Below are positions 35,153 to 47,769 of a stretch of 64,000 nt of DNA, one piece after another; positions within the stretch are counted from its first letter, which is position 1, and each line of letters opens with the position of its first letter. The notes below the pieces were generated by a model that was given only the letters and a program-made list of their open reading frames with translations, did no database searches and was not told where the DNA came from. Source of the stretch: Marasmius tenuissimus (taxonomy: Eukaryota > Basidiomycota > Agaricomycetes > Agaricales > Marasmiaceae); NCBI GenBank assembly GCA_029532415.1, contig JAQOTA010000054.1, positions 62,001 to 126,000 on the forward strand, given 5' to 3'. Position numbers and translations under genes: made by a program.

Positions 35153-35898
35153 ATGAAGCTCCTCTCTCTCCTCACAGTCGCCGGTGTCGCCTCCCTCTCA
35201 GCTGCTGGTGCTATTGAGGCCCGTGCTCCCGTGCTTAACGACGTTCTCAAAGCCCACAACGATTTTCGTGCCAAGCACGGTGCGGCTAAGCTCACGTGGA
35301 GCGACACTCTAGCGAACGCCGCTCAGAAGTGGGCGAACAGGTGCGAATTCAAGCATTCCGGAGGTGCTGTTGGACCGTACGGTGGTCAGTATTGACCTCA
35401 CTGTATTTCCCTCTGGTTATTGATTCCTGTTTAATCTATGTAGAGAACCTCGCGGCAGGAAGTGGAGGCGGATATACCGCGTTGAGCGGTGTCAAGAGCT
35501 GGACCGATGAAGTTTGTGAGTCATTCTCAGAGGTAGACTGGCTCGAGGTACATTGAACTAACCGCCTTGACTTGATCGTCAGCGAGCTACAATCCGAGCA
35601 ACCCTCAACCATCCCATTTTACGCAAGTGGTATGGAAGGGCTCGAAGCAGCTCGGATGTGCAGTTGCTCAGTGTGGCGATAAGATCTTTGGACCACAGTT
35701 TCCGGTACGTTTTCCGATTTGCTTGATGATGTCGTTCTCACACTCTTTCTACCTCTACTTCAGACGTCCCTATTCCTCGTTTGCGAATATAGCCCTCCAG
35801 GCAACGTTCTCGGACAGTTCCCGTACGTGATGACCAGTTTTCTCTCGACCAAATATACGCTGACGCTCGCTGGCTATAGCCAAAATGTCCAAAAGTAA
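35153..35898 (+). CDS. secreted CAP/PR-1 (SCP) domain protein
   Basis: Five exons (35153-35384, 35444-35515, 35583-35704, 35764-35822, 35880-35898) give 167 residues. A signal peptide (MKLLSLLTVAGVASLSAAGA) leads to IEARAP, a possible processing site, and then the compact CAP domain. Signature blocks are LKAHNDFRAKHGAAKLTWS, AQKWANRCEFKHSGG, GPYGENLAAG, the box SHFTQVVWKGSKQLGC and LVCEYSPPGNVLGQFP. Cys pairs match the family. Fungal CAP proteins bind sterols or lipids and are exported; some help virulence or fruiting. The usual His of the GHYTQVVW box is kept at SHF. All splice sites are canonical and the gene looks intact. Partner and role here are unknown. Confidence 0.93.
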
Positions 35899-37459
35899 GG
35901 GAACGTTCCGGAAGATATAATGTACTTTTAATTACGACCATAGCGCTTCTGTCGGACGATAAATGTGTACTGGATAGTATTTGCATACGGAAGGAAGGTA
36001 TATCAGTCGAAGATGATAAAGAAAGCGGATGATGAGTCAAGTCAATGATAACCATATGGCAAGGCCAGACCTATGTCACCATCGAAAGCAGATATAAGCT
36101 TCGTCTGGGTGACCATATGGTTATGTCTGTTTCGCCACTCCTTAACCTAGGGTCTGTTTCCTCCTTTGCAATGACACTCCTTCCGCACCATGCGATCACA
36201 CGTAGATCACCTTTAACAGAAATAAGCCTATACTCCGTGGTGGCGGAGTGTGACTTAGCCTAAACATCATTTATCATCTTGCTGTGGAGCCCATTCTTCT
36301 GCCTTCAACTCGGAGGGGGTTCGGGGGTCGGAATAGTATGGTGCTCGTTGACATGGTGGGGTAAGAAGAGCTGGCCCGGGCCTAATCCGGGCCGCGATCA
36401 GAGTTTATGCTCACGTTCGTTCCCACATTCATTCCATCTTGCCTTCTGACCACCACCATGATTCAACCAGATCCTACTTTTCGCGATCCAGTGCAGTTCC
36501 CTCGCGATTGCAAACTTTCCTATGCCACAGTGACCACAGGATTATTAAGTCACATATACCTGCTCGTATTTTCTCTTCGCCTCTGATAGTCCTTATCAAT
36601 GCGGATAGCTGCTACACGAAACCCGAGTAATTTCCAGAGTGTTGAATTAGCATTGGCAAAAGTGGATGCACAGAATCAGGAACCCTGCATAGGTCTCACC
36701 CAACGTCGAACCGGTGGGCCACATTTCTGGGAAGATTCTCCGATATGTACTGAAGATTGATATCTTCAAGAGCGACAAGATCCGTGCAAAGAATCCTGCT
36801 TTATCTAGATACTGGTAACTGAAGGCTCAACGTCAACGATGGCAAGTGTGCGCAGCCGCCCTTGCTGTCTGAGCCCATATGGTCACGTCGCGCGAGACAC
36901 TCTGGAGCACAACTGATGACGAATGTGAGCCAAAAATCCAATGTTCTAATCAATGGTTTACCGAAACCGAGGTCTCACCTGCCTCAAGAAGGGCCTGCGC
37001 TCTCATGACCAATTGGCGAGAGAAAATTAAAATGGTGTGTTTTTCGTTCCTGACCAAATTTCTCGGGCAGATGACAGTAAATGTTTGGTTCGAGTGCCGG
37101 GCCTTACCCTCCGTAGGACCGACCCGAAGTATCCTTGGACTAGGCGTTCGATAGCCTCCCAAATTTCGGTTCCGTCGATTTTCCGCTCGGCAATCGGGTG
37201 AGTTAAAAGCGGTTTCTATGATAAAGACGACACCTCTGTTTCTTCTCCCGCCTCTCCAGATTTGTTTTCCCCCTCTCTTATTTCGTTCGTTTATCTTCCC
37301 TTGTGGGACCCGTTCTTTCTACCTCCTTTATTCCGGTTGACCCATCGTTATATCACCAGTTCTTCGCCTGATTCCCTACCAACGACAACCATAGCTCTTC
37401 GGAGTGTGCCGACCTGTGTTTCCTTTTTTTTTGCCTGGACGTTCCTTAACATCTCTCCG
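35899..37459. other. 1.5 kb without a recognised gene
   Basis: Short frames only. A GC palindrome (GGCCCGGGCCTAATCCGGGCC-like, about 36376-36395) is the only structure noticed. Confidence 0.45.
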
Positions 37460-38348
37460 ATGTCTCCCCACTCGACAAAACGCTCGCAAGAAAGCCCAAA
37501 TCATCGCACCGCCCAAAACAAGTTCGACTCCAACGAGTCGGCCAAGAAGAGGGCTACTCCCAGCCTAGCAGATCGTCGTGCCACCCACACGGCGGTCGAG
37601 AAAATACGTAGGGACGCTTTGAATAAACGAATACAGGTGACGTGGTAGTTATGTGTCGGTTTCGTGCTTGAACTCACCTCTAGTCGCTCAGACTCTTGCA
37701 TCTCTGGTCCCCATTTCATCCGGCACCCGGACATCCAAGTACCGAATAGTCAACTCCACGATTGCCCATCTTCAAGCTTCTCGAAACCATCGCGTCCTCG
37801 CCGCTCGAGAGCTCAGAGCTTTGGAGACGGAAGCCAACCTCTTGAGAGACGAAGTCAATAGATGGAGGGTGCGGGCAGGGAGAACGCCAATGAGGGCAGA
37901 GAGGAGAAGCGCCTCATTCAAATCGGTTGTCAGCGGGGAGATGGAGGTAGACTATGGAACCGGTGTTGAGATTGATTTTTTGGATTGGGAGCCCAAGAGA
38001 TCGAAAGGAGATGAAGCAGGCGAGCTAGAGGAGGATAAAGATGATCATGATCGCGTCGATAGCGGCTACGAAGGCGACGGGCTGGATACCTCGTTCTCGT
38101 TCGCGGCTACCGACTCCGATTTCGAACTTTCGCCAGTTTCCCCAATCAATCCCCCGCCAACTCCATTCTCACTCTTTCCTTTCTTCCTACCTGACGACGA
38201 CTCCCGGCGAGAGACAGGTTTCGGTTCTCGTTCCAGGCCTGAATCGGGGGAGAACCTGTTTCGTTACTACCAAGCAAACCTCTGGAATTCTCCTACTTCT
38301 TCCCAGCGTTTTGCCATCTCTCAGAGGGACATCAGACTCATTCACTAA
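37460..38348 (+). CDS. bHLH transcription factor
   Basis: Two exons, 37460-37636 and 37692-38348, give 277 residues starting MSPHSTKRSQESPNH. The basic region and helix 1 are at about residues 38-59 (DRRATHTAVEKIRRDALNKR), and helix 2 after a short loop at about 72-87 (SKYRIVNSTIAHLQ). His43, Glu47 and Arg51 occupy the positions that contact CANNTG sites; this His-Glu-Arg set is typical of CACGTG binders. A coiled segment (ARELRALETEANLLRDEVNR) follows, which may help dimerise. The C-terminal half is acidic, then Ser/Pro-rich, as in activation regions. A nuclear regulator is inferred; targets are unknown. The 55 bp intron falls inside the HLH, between helix 1 and the loop. A very pyrimidine-rich leader precedes the start. 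Confidence 0.87.
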
Positions 38349-39081
38349 AATGTCATATGATCAAAAAACAGTATGGTCTGCATACATGGAAAAGGAATCA
38401 CAGGTGGCTCTCATTACGATTATACCACGATACCCACTACGACCTTCGCGCTTGATAAATGATTATTGTACCATTACATTACCCGGTGTAAAACGATACC
38501 CAGAAGACGTTTCAACTTCGAATTGTCCCCAGAGAGATTCATATATGTGTGTGCCTCACAAGCAATGAGCCCGAGCAACGGACATTCACACCGATTGGTG
38601 GCTTGGCACCCGAACGTTCGGTGTGCAGGTAACGACCAAGTCGGTTCACGTGTTCACAAATGCTGAAAGGAATCACGGTTTGATCAGCGGCAGAATATTT
38701 TCCAGTGCCTTGATAGCGTTGACATCCACTCGGTATCGGTGTTGACGAGGTACTCTTCTGGTGGGACGTTGCTACTCGTCGTACGCGTGTCGTTGTATCT
38801 TTGAACCATCATAGAAACTTTTTTGGAAGAGGGGGGGGCGAAGATTATTATTGAAGCTATGACACCGCATACCAGCATGTAGTTTCCCCGGAGCGATGAT
38901 GTGGGTGTCACGGCCGCACGGGGAATTCTTGCCGTTCGGACTTCGTGTGGATCCCAAGTGCTATGACGCGCCTCGAGGTCCCTCTCTCGACCCAAATCTG
39001 GACGACTGGACTCAAGTCATGGATGTTATGCCGACCAATTAAATTTTCAGGTTCTCTTCGCTAGACTACGAGCGGTTTTCA

Positions 39082-39425
39082 CAGCTAACAATGAAACCCT
39101 AGCATAATTCGCACGACCCCCACCTTCACTGATCTGTTTATAACCAAACAGAGACGCGTGGCCAACTCAATGGTAATCGCGTGGCGACTTCTGCGACGTA
39201 CAAGAACTTACGACGTCCCAACGATATTCAACCACAACCATCGCGACCAAAAGGCTGCAAATCCATCCTGAAGCTATAGAGCAGCATTATCTCAGTACTC
39301 CTGACCGCGAGAGGCATGTATGGTGCGTAGGTACTTGTATTTTGGCCATGTGCGTTTGTTTGGAGCTAAACAGATCAATGAAGGTGGGGGTCGTGCGAAT
39401 TATGCTAGGGTTTCATTGTTAGCTG
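39082..39425. mobile_element. 344 bp inverted-repeat element (59 bp arms)
   Basis: Arms at 39082-39140 and 39367-39425 are reverse complements with one mismatch in 59 bases. They begin CAGCTAACAATGAAACCC. No clear target duplication is seen (only CA beside each end). The 226 bp interior has no coding frame. Probably a MITE or foldback remnant. Confidence 0.7.
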
Positions 39426-39493
39426 CAAGTGGGTAATGGATTATTGAGCTCGGCTAAACCCCGCAGCCAAAGGCTCCACCGTCTTGAATTGCT

Positions 39494-39928
39494 TTGCCTC
39501 TCAAAACACTTGGAAATTTGACATTGATTACGCTCCTGTTTGAGCACTTGGCCCTTAAGCAGGCAAATGCAATGAATCCAAATCTCAACCCTCGCGCTCT
39601 GAAACTCTATGAGACGTCTAATTGTATTGTCTGTGGAGTAAGAGTCGGTTCGCTTTACTACGTAAGTGCCGTTATACTGACCGTTCTACCAACTCCTGAC
39701 ACTCTGCCACTCAGGTGGTCCTGAAATCTGGACTAACAACAAGGAAGGGACCGGCGGTACTAACTACGAAGTGACTAAGGACCGATGCGCTGTAGTCAAC
39801 CACAAGACCCACTTCGATGAGGATGTCAAACAGTGCATGGGCTATGGGGGAGACTAGACAATGCTGTCGACACTGGAAAGATAGTCGAGTGCTGTAGCAG
39901 CCGCGGTGTTTGTAGCAAGACAACCTAA
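39494..39928 (+). pseudogene. small secreted cysteine-containing protein, broken
   Basis: A signal-like segment (LTLITLLFEHLALKQANA) opens with TTG where an ATG is expected. A possible intron ends at the CAG before GGTGGTCC. The next frame reads GGPEIWTNNKEGTGGTNYE, then DRCAVVNHKTHFDED and CMGYGGD, stopping at TAG about 39855. From 39860 another frame gives NAVDTGKIVECCSSRGVCSK to TAA 39928. The two pieces look like one small Cys-rich protein separated by a frameshift; no intron of sensible size bridges them. It lies just downstream of an inverted-repeat element. I know no function for it. Confidence 0.4.
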
Positions 39929-42120
39929 ACTTTGACTCGCTGAAACTTGGTTTTTTATTGTCCCTTGATAGGTAGTACCCGTTGGCGCAGAAGAAATGGT
40001 GGGAAGAGAAAAATGGTTCACAGAGTCGGAAGGTGCCCCGAAGAAACTCAGTAAAAGATGAGGGCATTCAAGATCACCTGTTATCAAATGTACGGCGGGA
40101 TAGGCAAAAGTAAGTCAATGCGGGCAGGGAGGACTCACGTCCAGCCCACAGCCCGTTACACACACGCAATCTACTTCGTTACTTCTCATTCCGCGAATAA
40201 TCGAGAGATTGACCTACATGACATGGGATTCTTTAACCTAACGTCGTAAAAATCAAGCAAGGTCTGGATGCTTACTGATAGCACTATTGATCTTACCACT
40301 GTTGCACTTCATATATCGTGAAATCATCAGCTCCTTGCGAGAATATGTCTTGAGAGGGGACCCTCACATTGACGTCCTCCTCGCCGCTCGTCTGAGGGCG
40401 TAGCTCTTGATTTTAGCCCGCCACAAAGGCCAACAGAACATCACGGTGAAGATAGGTTCCGGAGAGAGTCATAGATCGATATTGATATCAGTCTATAATA
40501 AAAACGACGGTACGAGCGTCAGTTTTTGGAAATTGAAGTATTCTTACCTGTACTCTTTATGCCGGAATAAACACGTCCCGTTTCCCAGGACTGTAGCTGT
40601 CTGGCTCAAGTACGTCGGCAGGCCGACTCCGACCCAGCCTAGTAGAAGGTACTGTTTTTATACAGGTGTCTTGATTCGACGAGGGCGTAACCCTTATGAT
40701 CAGACGATGTAAACCTTTGGGATTGAAGGGTCATCAAGATCTACCTTTTCAACGAGGAAAGCCGAGATGGTTCCTCGAAGTTTCTCTGTGAGCGATAAGC
40801 AAAGAGAAGAAAGAAAGGAGAATCCCGGTTGCCTACCTTGCTAAGGCCAAGAAAAGCAACACACATGAACAGGATAAAGGTGCGCACTTTGAGGTTGTGT
40901 GTGCCCACGCTAAACGATATGAATCCCGCTGGTCATAAAGAACTGAGCAATGAGAATTTGGTGGAAAGAAGTCTAAAATGTTATTCTCACACAGGAACAG
41001 GGAAAGCCATCTGGGCGAGTGAAATCGAAAGATAAGGTGGGACAAACTGTAGCCACAGGGAGAAATCAAGTAATTGCTCACGTATTGAACAGGATGAGGA
41101 TCATGCAAGTCTTTTCCCACGTCAATCGTTTCCACTCGCAAAGTTTAACTGGCGTGCGGCCCGATATGAGCAGGGCAAGAATTGTGCTGTTTCAACACGC
41201 GAAAAGCAAGTCGAATCGGCATCAATTTCAATCGAGACAAGATACCACACCCACCAACCAAACAAGCAAACGAAACTGGTCATCATCTACAGTGAACCAT
41301 AATACTTCGCTGAGGGACTCATCCATGGGCGGCGAGAAGGAATAGGCGGAACTGACAGAGAACGAGTTGGTGATTACAGGCATGGTCAGTAGTCCTGGCG
41401 GAGGCCCAAAAGAAGAGGTACTGAAATTTTTGACTACATTATGAAATTGGTCACCCTTCAACCCTCTGGAATTAGAATTGAGTCTATTCGAGGGGTCCTT
41501 TGCTCTCAGGGTGGTCTAAAATCTAAATTGCATTGATGGAGGCAACTCAAGTGACCTGTGGCGCACGTGTGGGTGGCCAAGGTGCCCTCAGTGGCTGCAT
41601 TCGCAAGCGCTTAAACGAATATAGGGCACAATATTACGTACCGTAATCTAACGGGTCTTTGCTCTCGAGCTATCGTCGCTTTATTTAGAACCGAGAACGG
41701 ACCCGCTCAGTAGCGCCCATACCAAAAATGACTCATTAGTAAAGATGGGCGCCCGATATTGAGCGGTTGAACAGCTCGACAGGTATTCCGTGTCCTACAC
41801 TTCACAGTGGCGTTTAGCAGGGTGACTAGGATTGGAATAGGACTTCGCAGATAAGAGCACCACGATTGGGCCTATCCGTACGAGGGATAATGAAAGCACA
41901 AGACAGGGAAGGAGGAGCATACGTCATAGCTTATCGACGGGAGAGACAATGGTGTAAATAGTATGCTTGAAGAAACGAGAAGGGGTATAACACAGTGCCT
42001 CGGGCTCAAGGAATAGGACGAGGTCTTCAGTCGAGATGACAAGAACGCGTAACCACAGACTCGACGCCGCCTATGAGATGTAAATGAAGATAGGGTGAGA
42101 ACCAGCCTGAGTGAAGGGTG
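39929..42120. other. 2.2 kb without a recognised gene
   Basis: No frame with a recognisable domain or convincing splice chain on either strand. Confidence 0.4.
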
Positions 42121-42540
42121 TCACCCAAAGCAAATCGAGAGAGTACCTCCACATTCCCATTCGCCGTTCGATTCGGTGACCAACAGAAGAACTCCAGAAG
42201 CAAGGATGGTAAGGAGCTCCGAATGCAAACCTGAAATGATTGCCCGTTCATCCCGTACACCCAGACCTGCGAGTATCAAAGGAAGTTTGGATGTTGTGTT
42301 AGTGTTATTGCCGAATGCCTTGGAGCTCATTGAGAGCAGATCAAATAACATGCTGAGAGTGACGTTCCACAAATAGAGAGAAAGAATAAGTATGTAGGCC
42401 AAATACTTAAGAAAGCGCGTCGAGTCGTCGCGATATAAAATCTTATCTCTGAGGTAGAACGTAAGGTCAGTGAAAAAGACGGAAGACTGAGATATTGCAC
42501 AGTCAGCAAAAATCCTCGAGGATTGGGACCTGAAATGCAT
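42121..42540 (-). CDS. unrecognised frame with a predicted membrane helix
   Basis: A 139-residue frame from ATG 42540 contains a strong hydrophobic stretch (FLKYLAYILILSLYLWNVTL) and further hydrophobic segments. A donor GTTTGC is possible near the end, so it may be an exon of a larger minus-strand membrane gene extending toward 41-43 kb. No family was recognised and no flanking exon was confirmed; it may not be a gene. Confidence 0.25.
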   Translation of the reverse strand: MHFRSQSSRIFADCAISQSSVFFTDLTFYLRDKILYRDDSTRFLKYLAYILILSLYLWNVTLSMLFDLLSMSSKAFGNNTNTTSKLPLILAGLGVRDERAIISGLHSELLTILASGVLLLVTESNGEWECGGTLSICFG

Positions 42541-43366
42541 GACGGTTTGCTAAAGTCTCCTATTTTGGCTCCGGGGTTGTCGGAACAATCCTCGAGCTTT
42601 GAGAAGGACTCAAATTCGCAGTGACGCCCTCATTCCGAATGTCGGACGTACTCGCCTAAGGCTTGAACGAAACTGAATGGCACTTGTTGAAAATCTCCAT
42701 TTCCTCGCGTGCAACTCCGGCTTGCTCCGGTAGTTGCTGAAGCATCACAAAAGCACCAGTACCCGAGCTGGACTTTTGGTAAAAGAAACCCCTCCAATTA
42801 GTCAAGAGACCTGGGGAATTCACTCCAGACACAGATGAACGAACGGTAGAAAGTAAATGCGATCCAAAGGGTATGAGTCTAGCGGCTTGCGAGTACGAGG
42901 CCACTCAGCCCCACGCAAGCAGCAGCAAGTAGGAATTGAACTTGAAAAGATCCTCGGTATTAATGGAGTTGAGCCGACTACGCCCTTCACCCTGGCGAAG
43001 GATGTCGACACTTCAGAAAAAGGACACCTTCTGAGGGAATAGAACGCGATCGAAAACAGAGAACTGTCATACATCTGCTATACACTCGGTACCTCACGTA
43101 GTGAGCTGGAGAGTCGCTTCTGTTTTCCTGGTTTAGATATATTGGTGACTACACGGACCCGGAGGTGGCGTGTGAAGAGTGAAGTTAGTCACGCGCACGC
43201 GTGGGAAGGTTAGTCACCGATTTCCTTCACGCCACTACTACTTGCTCCTTGTTTTGATGGTGGATCATTATACGGTTTCCAAACATAATCGTTGAGCTTT
43301 CTTATGACTCAGCCGGGTTAACCAAGTCATGATGACACCCATCCGATCCACAATTCCCGAGCTGAC

Positions 43367-43756
43367 GTGACTTTGGATAATGTCTCGCAGCCTGCAGGAT
43401 CGCGTTCTCGGCCGATGCAGGCTGCTGATACAAGATCGGAGGATCGCCAAGCCTTGCTAAAAGGCAACTCAATGAAGTTGGCTAGTTATGATCATACCCT
43501 CCGTGGACTCAGAGATCCACTATCATTGAGCCTCATTACGAAACGAGATGTTCTTCATTAGTACCTCCATCTGATATCTTCACTTTCCGCACCGATACAA
43601 GTTCTCCCTGTCGAAGCTCTGGAACATATTTGGAGTGAACTCAACTTGAGGGACCTTATCTCTTAGGATCAGTGCCGTCAGTCATTGATGGAGATCCATA
43701 GCGCTCAATCCCCTAAGATATGGACCGCTTTTGCAGTAGAACTACTCAACGAGTAG
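43367..43756 (+). pseudogene. F-box protein N-terminal fragment with stop codons
   Basis: One frame reads TLDNVSQPAGSRSRPM, a short spacer, LRGLRDPLSLSLITKRDVLH, TAG, then YLHLISSLSAPIQVLPVEAL and EHIWSELNLRDLIS, TAG, and a further piece ending ELLNE before a third TAG (43754-43756). The pattern of leader helix plus SSLxAPIxxLPxExLxxIxSELxxRDLIS is the usual lead-in and F-box of Agaricomycete F-box proteins. Three in-frame stops and no downstream repeat region mark it as a dead fragment. It is unlike the two F-box copies in the first 7 kb. Confidence 0.6.
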
Positions 43757-43906
43757 AGGTCGTGCCCCCGTCTTTACGCATCCCTGCAAGGGAAGTGGAC
43801 ACCATATACAAGCATCCAAAGATCCACGACCATGAAGGCATGAAGATAATGGTAGGGTTGGGAGCGCTGGGCAGAGCATGGGTATAACAAGCCCATCGAG
43901 CTATCT

Positions 43907-45315
43907 CTACTTTCCATCTTCATGATCATATGCATCCAAGCCTCCCGGTGCTTCAAGGTCTCGGTCATGACGACGACAAGCGTCGAGTTCGACTTGTGCA
44001 GACTCCACAGGGACAGTTCCGGACTGGATTCCCAGTCGGCTCGATCGAACATCAGGAAGCGGACCCAGTGACCCCTTCAGATTATACAGCTTGATCCGCA
44101 GGGTCACCATGTTGAACGTGATCGCCTATGAAACACGCCATCGGACGCGCCGCATTGTGCAATTAACATCGTTTCCTTTAACTAAGAATGTGAACGATAT
44201 CGATACTCACGATGATTGGAACGATGATCTGCACCATAATAAAATTTGCCTTTGGATCGATAAAAACCATGATCATAGACAAAAGCTCTGTGATGAGTTG
44301 CAGCATTGCCGACTCGAGTAGGATTCTCCACACCCCCTCCAGCATCGACGGCAAGAGAAAATACTTGGACGACTCGTACTGAGTTTTCCACACTCGGAGG
44401 ACCATAAGCAGTGTCGTCGTGAAGTTTAGGCAGACGATGATGATTGCGTGGGCCTTGATCCACTCGAATAGGTTTTTGAAGTGAAGGGCTTGTTGAACGC
44501 CGCCGGAGGGTGTATATATGTATATGATGCATAGACCAAATCCTGTGACTTGGTAAATAAGGGTGGGATCAGATTGTGAGAGATTGGGATAACAGACAAG
44601 TATTATTCATAAAACCTACTCATTTCTGCCACAAGAGCAACGAGAAGGACAGAGAGAACCCTCCAATCTTTACCCCAAAGGATCCACGCTCGGTATATCT
44701 GTCAACAAAAGGAGATGGAAACGCGTAAGAGCTCCTGAGGGACGCAAGGGAGACAAATATGACATTGCGCACCGCAGCAGCAGATCCTAAGCTCTCCTGG
44801 GTCACAAATAATAAATCCTGCGATACTCGATGCCAAGTATTGAACAGGCGAAGAAACGCAGCGTCCATAGGCTTATCCCCTCGAAACGCTATCCAGGCCC
44901 GGTAGAAGGATACTGAAAAATGGAGCGTGGCCACGAGAAACATCAAGGTTGAGAGTTTCAGCATGACCTGTCAAGGTAGCAATGGATTGTCAAGCCTTTG
45001 TGTCCGCGGGGGTGAAGGAGTAAGACTTACGGTCACATGCCCTTTCGAGCTACGGCCATTTGAGCTTCCAAAGGATCCGGGACGGCTGGGCATCAAGGTG
45101 ACATACAATGTGAAGAAGTAATTACATGCAAGGAAGCCTGTAAGATAGATTTGAGATTTAAATTCAATAGGCCTCAAAGTGGAGTCCTTTTTCACCGTAA
45201 CAGAGGGTCTGCGAGACGAGATTAGTTTTGCCCACCAGAGGACAAAAGCGGATTGGTCACCCACCTCGCCCATGATCCCTGCCAGAGTACCTTCATTCAC
45301 TGTCAATGGTGCCAT
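43907..45315 (-). CDS. multi-pass (seven-helix-type) membrane protein
   Basis: From ATG 45315 (MAPLTVNEGTLAGIMGE) at least seven exons splice in frame to TAG 43907-43909. Segments in order: ACNYFFTLYVTLM; VMLKLSTLMFLVATLHFSVS; a loop with WHRVSQDLLF; IYRAWILWGKDWRV and LSVLLVALVAEMS; GLCIIYIYTPSGG; AHAIIIVCLNFTTTLLMVLR followed by WKT; LLESAMLQLITELLSMIMVF; then ITFNMVTLRIKLYNL and a hydrophilic tail. The IYRxW(I/V)xWG and ESAxL blocks mark a large uncharacterised Agaricomycete membrane family, receptor-like in topology. Ligand or transported substrate is unknown. No stops or missing pieces; a TATA box stands 66 bp upstream. Confidence 0.77.
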
Positions 45316-45380
45316 TCTCCGAGTGGATTTATCAATTAGTGGGCATTCGTGAGCATGAGATATCAAGGATAAAGGATGGC

Positions 45381-45388
45381 CTTATATA
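45381..45388 (-). promoter_or_regulatory. TATA box of the membrane gene at 43907-45315
   Basis: Minus strand TATATAAG, 66 bp before ATG 45315. Confidence 0.45.
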
Positions 45389-47769
45389 CGACCCGCTCAA
45401 TAGATGTATTTGGCCAGGCGATAACCCCTTCGGACCATGATAATTCGACGTAGATGAATGGATAGATGCCAGGTCAATGTCAGGGTCCTCAGGGCTTATA
45501 CCGTTACGCTATAGTTATCGCGGCAAGTACCATTATAGTGTCGCGTAGTGACCGCCAGGGAATCTGGCGGCTGGTATGGGGAAATAATCAAGGTAGCAAT
45601 TTGTGTCGTGTAAAAACAGGAAAACGAGCGTTGGTCACCGACCGTCACCGTTTGGGTCTTATGGTCCGTATAAAGTCTTTTCCACTGTGAATCTCTCACG
45701 GTAGATTCAACGACTCAGGGATCTTAATCGCGCTCTAACATCTCCTGCCCTCACAGTGACGATAGAGAGAGTATATATTCACCTTCCCTGGTTGACAAGG
45801 CCGTCACCACTTCCCGTCAAAGTGTTGAAAGATACGATGGGATGATGTCCTTCAGGAGAGCCAGCGGCGTGCGCCACGCGGTGTACTATTAAGCGTACTC
45901 CTGGTACTAAACTGCAAATTTATCCGCGGCAAGTATGGGGATCTCGTGCACAATCTATAGAGAGCGTACCAATGGGATTGGCTGAATAAAGTGGATTTTT
46001 ACTATACATGGCCTACGCTCCTTCATACGTTGCAGTACCAGATCTTTTCATGCAACCCCGTCTTGAATACCTCAGAAGCCGTTAAACATATATATGAGTT
46101 GGCAATATATACTGAGGGTGGGAACAGGGATGGAGATGATTGAAGTTACCTCGCATGGATTGATAGCTTAATTTCTTATGTGATCAGGCAGGTAGTCGGA
46201 GCGGTGCTATCATGATTCCACAAAGGGGCTTCATATCTGCATGTTCGTCCGCCACAGCGGCAAGCAAAACAAAATACCTCCATACCGCCTACCCCTCGAG
46301 AGAAGTGGATGATTGGTCAACGCTACGTCCAACCGGCATGAATGTTCTAGGCCAAAACAAGCACCGAAGAGTGTACTGTACATATGTAATCACCAATTTG
46401 TGATGTACTCCAAATCAAAATTCCGAGACATGCAACGACCAGCCATCCCACGTTGCATACTAAATTTACCTGTCAGTAGGGGAAACGCCCTCAAAAATAA
46501 TATCAGTCTCAAAGCGACGAAAGGTCGTAACCAGCCGTCCTTCTCTGAAGTGTCAGCCCCGTCTGACCAAGCTTTCGCATTTCTCGATTTCGCTCCTGAC
46601 GCCAAACCACGAGTCAAACATTAAGGAGAGGTAGCCGAATGCTTGCCGTAGGGATGGAAGGAGGTGTATGTATGATGTACTCTACCTCACGAGATCTATA
46701 TGGATGGCAGTAGCCCTCCTCCACATTATAAGGCGACCACCAGGTCGTCCGAGCCTACAAGAGGTTAACCTCTCTACCCAGGCTACATACGCGACCTTTT
46801 GTTTGTATGATGATTCGACAGATATATAAATGGCAGACTGCATGCCAAAAGATTTGAACATACGGTATTCACTCGATCCCAAAAGTACACCCGAATCGGG
46901 ATTGCCTACGAAGGGTCTACAACCCAAGCCGGAATTTATCCTAGAGATTTCACGCGAGATCGGGACCGTAAAACAGCAGATAAGGACTGGTAATGGATGC
47001 TAGATCTTGACCTTGGCAAAAGATTGAGTTTTATCTGGAAGGGATCAAGTGTCCCTTTGGGATAAAAATCCTGATTCCCCGCCCAAAACACCCCAGTCGT
47101 GTGACATTCGTCGGACACAGGGTCAATAGGGTAAGGGTATACTAAGCTTCCTATTCGGGCATGATCATCGCCTATCCATCCCAAAGCCCTACGTCCTTGA
47201 AACCGACGGACTCGCCATTACCAGGTTCCTCAAAGATTCCCTAGATATTCATATTCATTACCCCCGCGATCCGTCGCGGTTGAATTCAATGAGCGACCTA
47301 TATAATCGACGGTCACGGAGAATAGCGCGGAAACGAAAGCTCTAAGAAGCGAGGTACGAAGTGACCCAATTGCGGACGGAAAACCTCGTCACGATTATAT
47401 CGCGAAATATCTTCTAGGCCTAGGGCACACTGGGCAGTGCATATGTAAAAATAAACGATCAAAGGTAGAGGTCAATCATGTGCGCAGCGACAGAGATGTT
47501 CATGGCGCTCAATCACAACCGGGCCCGGGCCACCGTACGTAATCCACCCAGAATCATATTGTTCGCTTCCATGCCACGAGACCGACGTTCACTCGACCAA
47601 AGAGTGAATGAAGTCCCAGCTCCCAGATCAAGCTTGAATTAGAGGGCTCACTCTTCAAGCGCTTGATTTTTCTTAGTCCCAGCTTACTCCACAAGGCTGA
47701 TCGTCGAGTTATGCTTGCCAACCATGAGCCAAAATACCGCGTCGCCCACGTGTTTATTTCGTTTGACAT
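45389..47769. other. 2.4 kb without a recognised gene
   Basis: Short frames only; nothing with a family motif. Confidence 0.4.
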
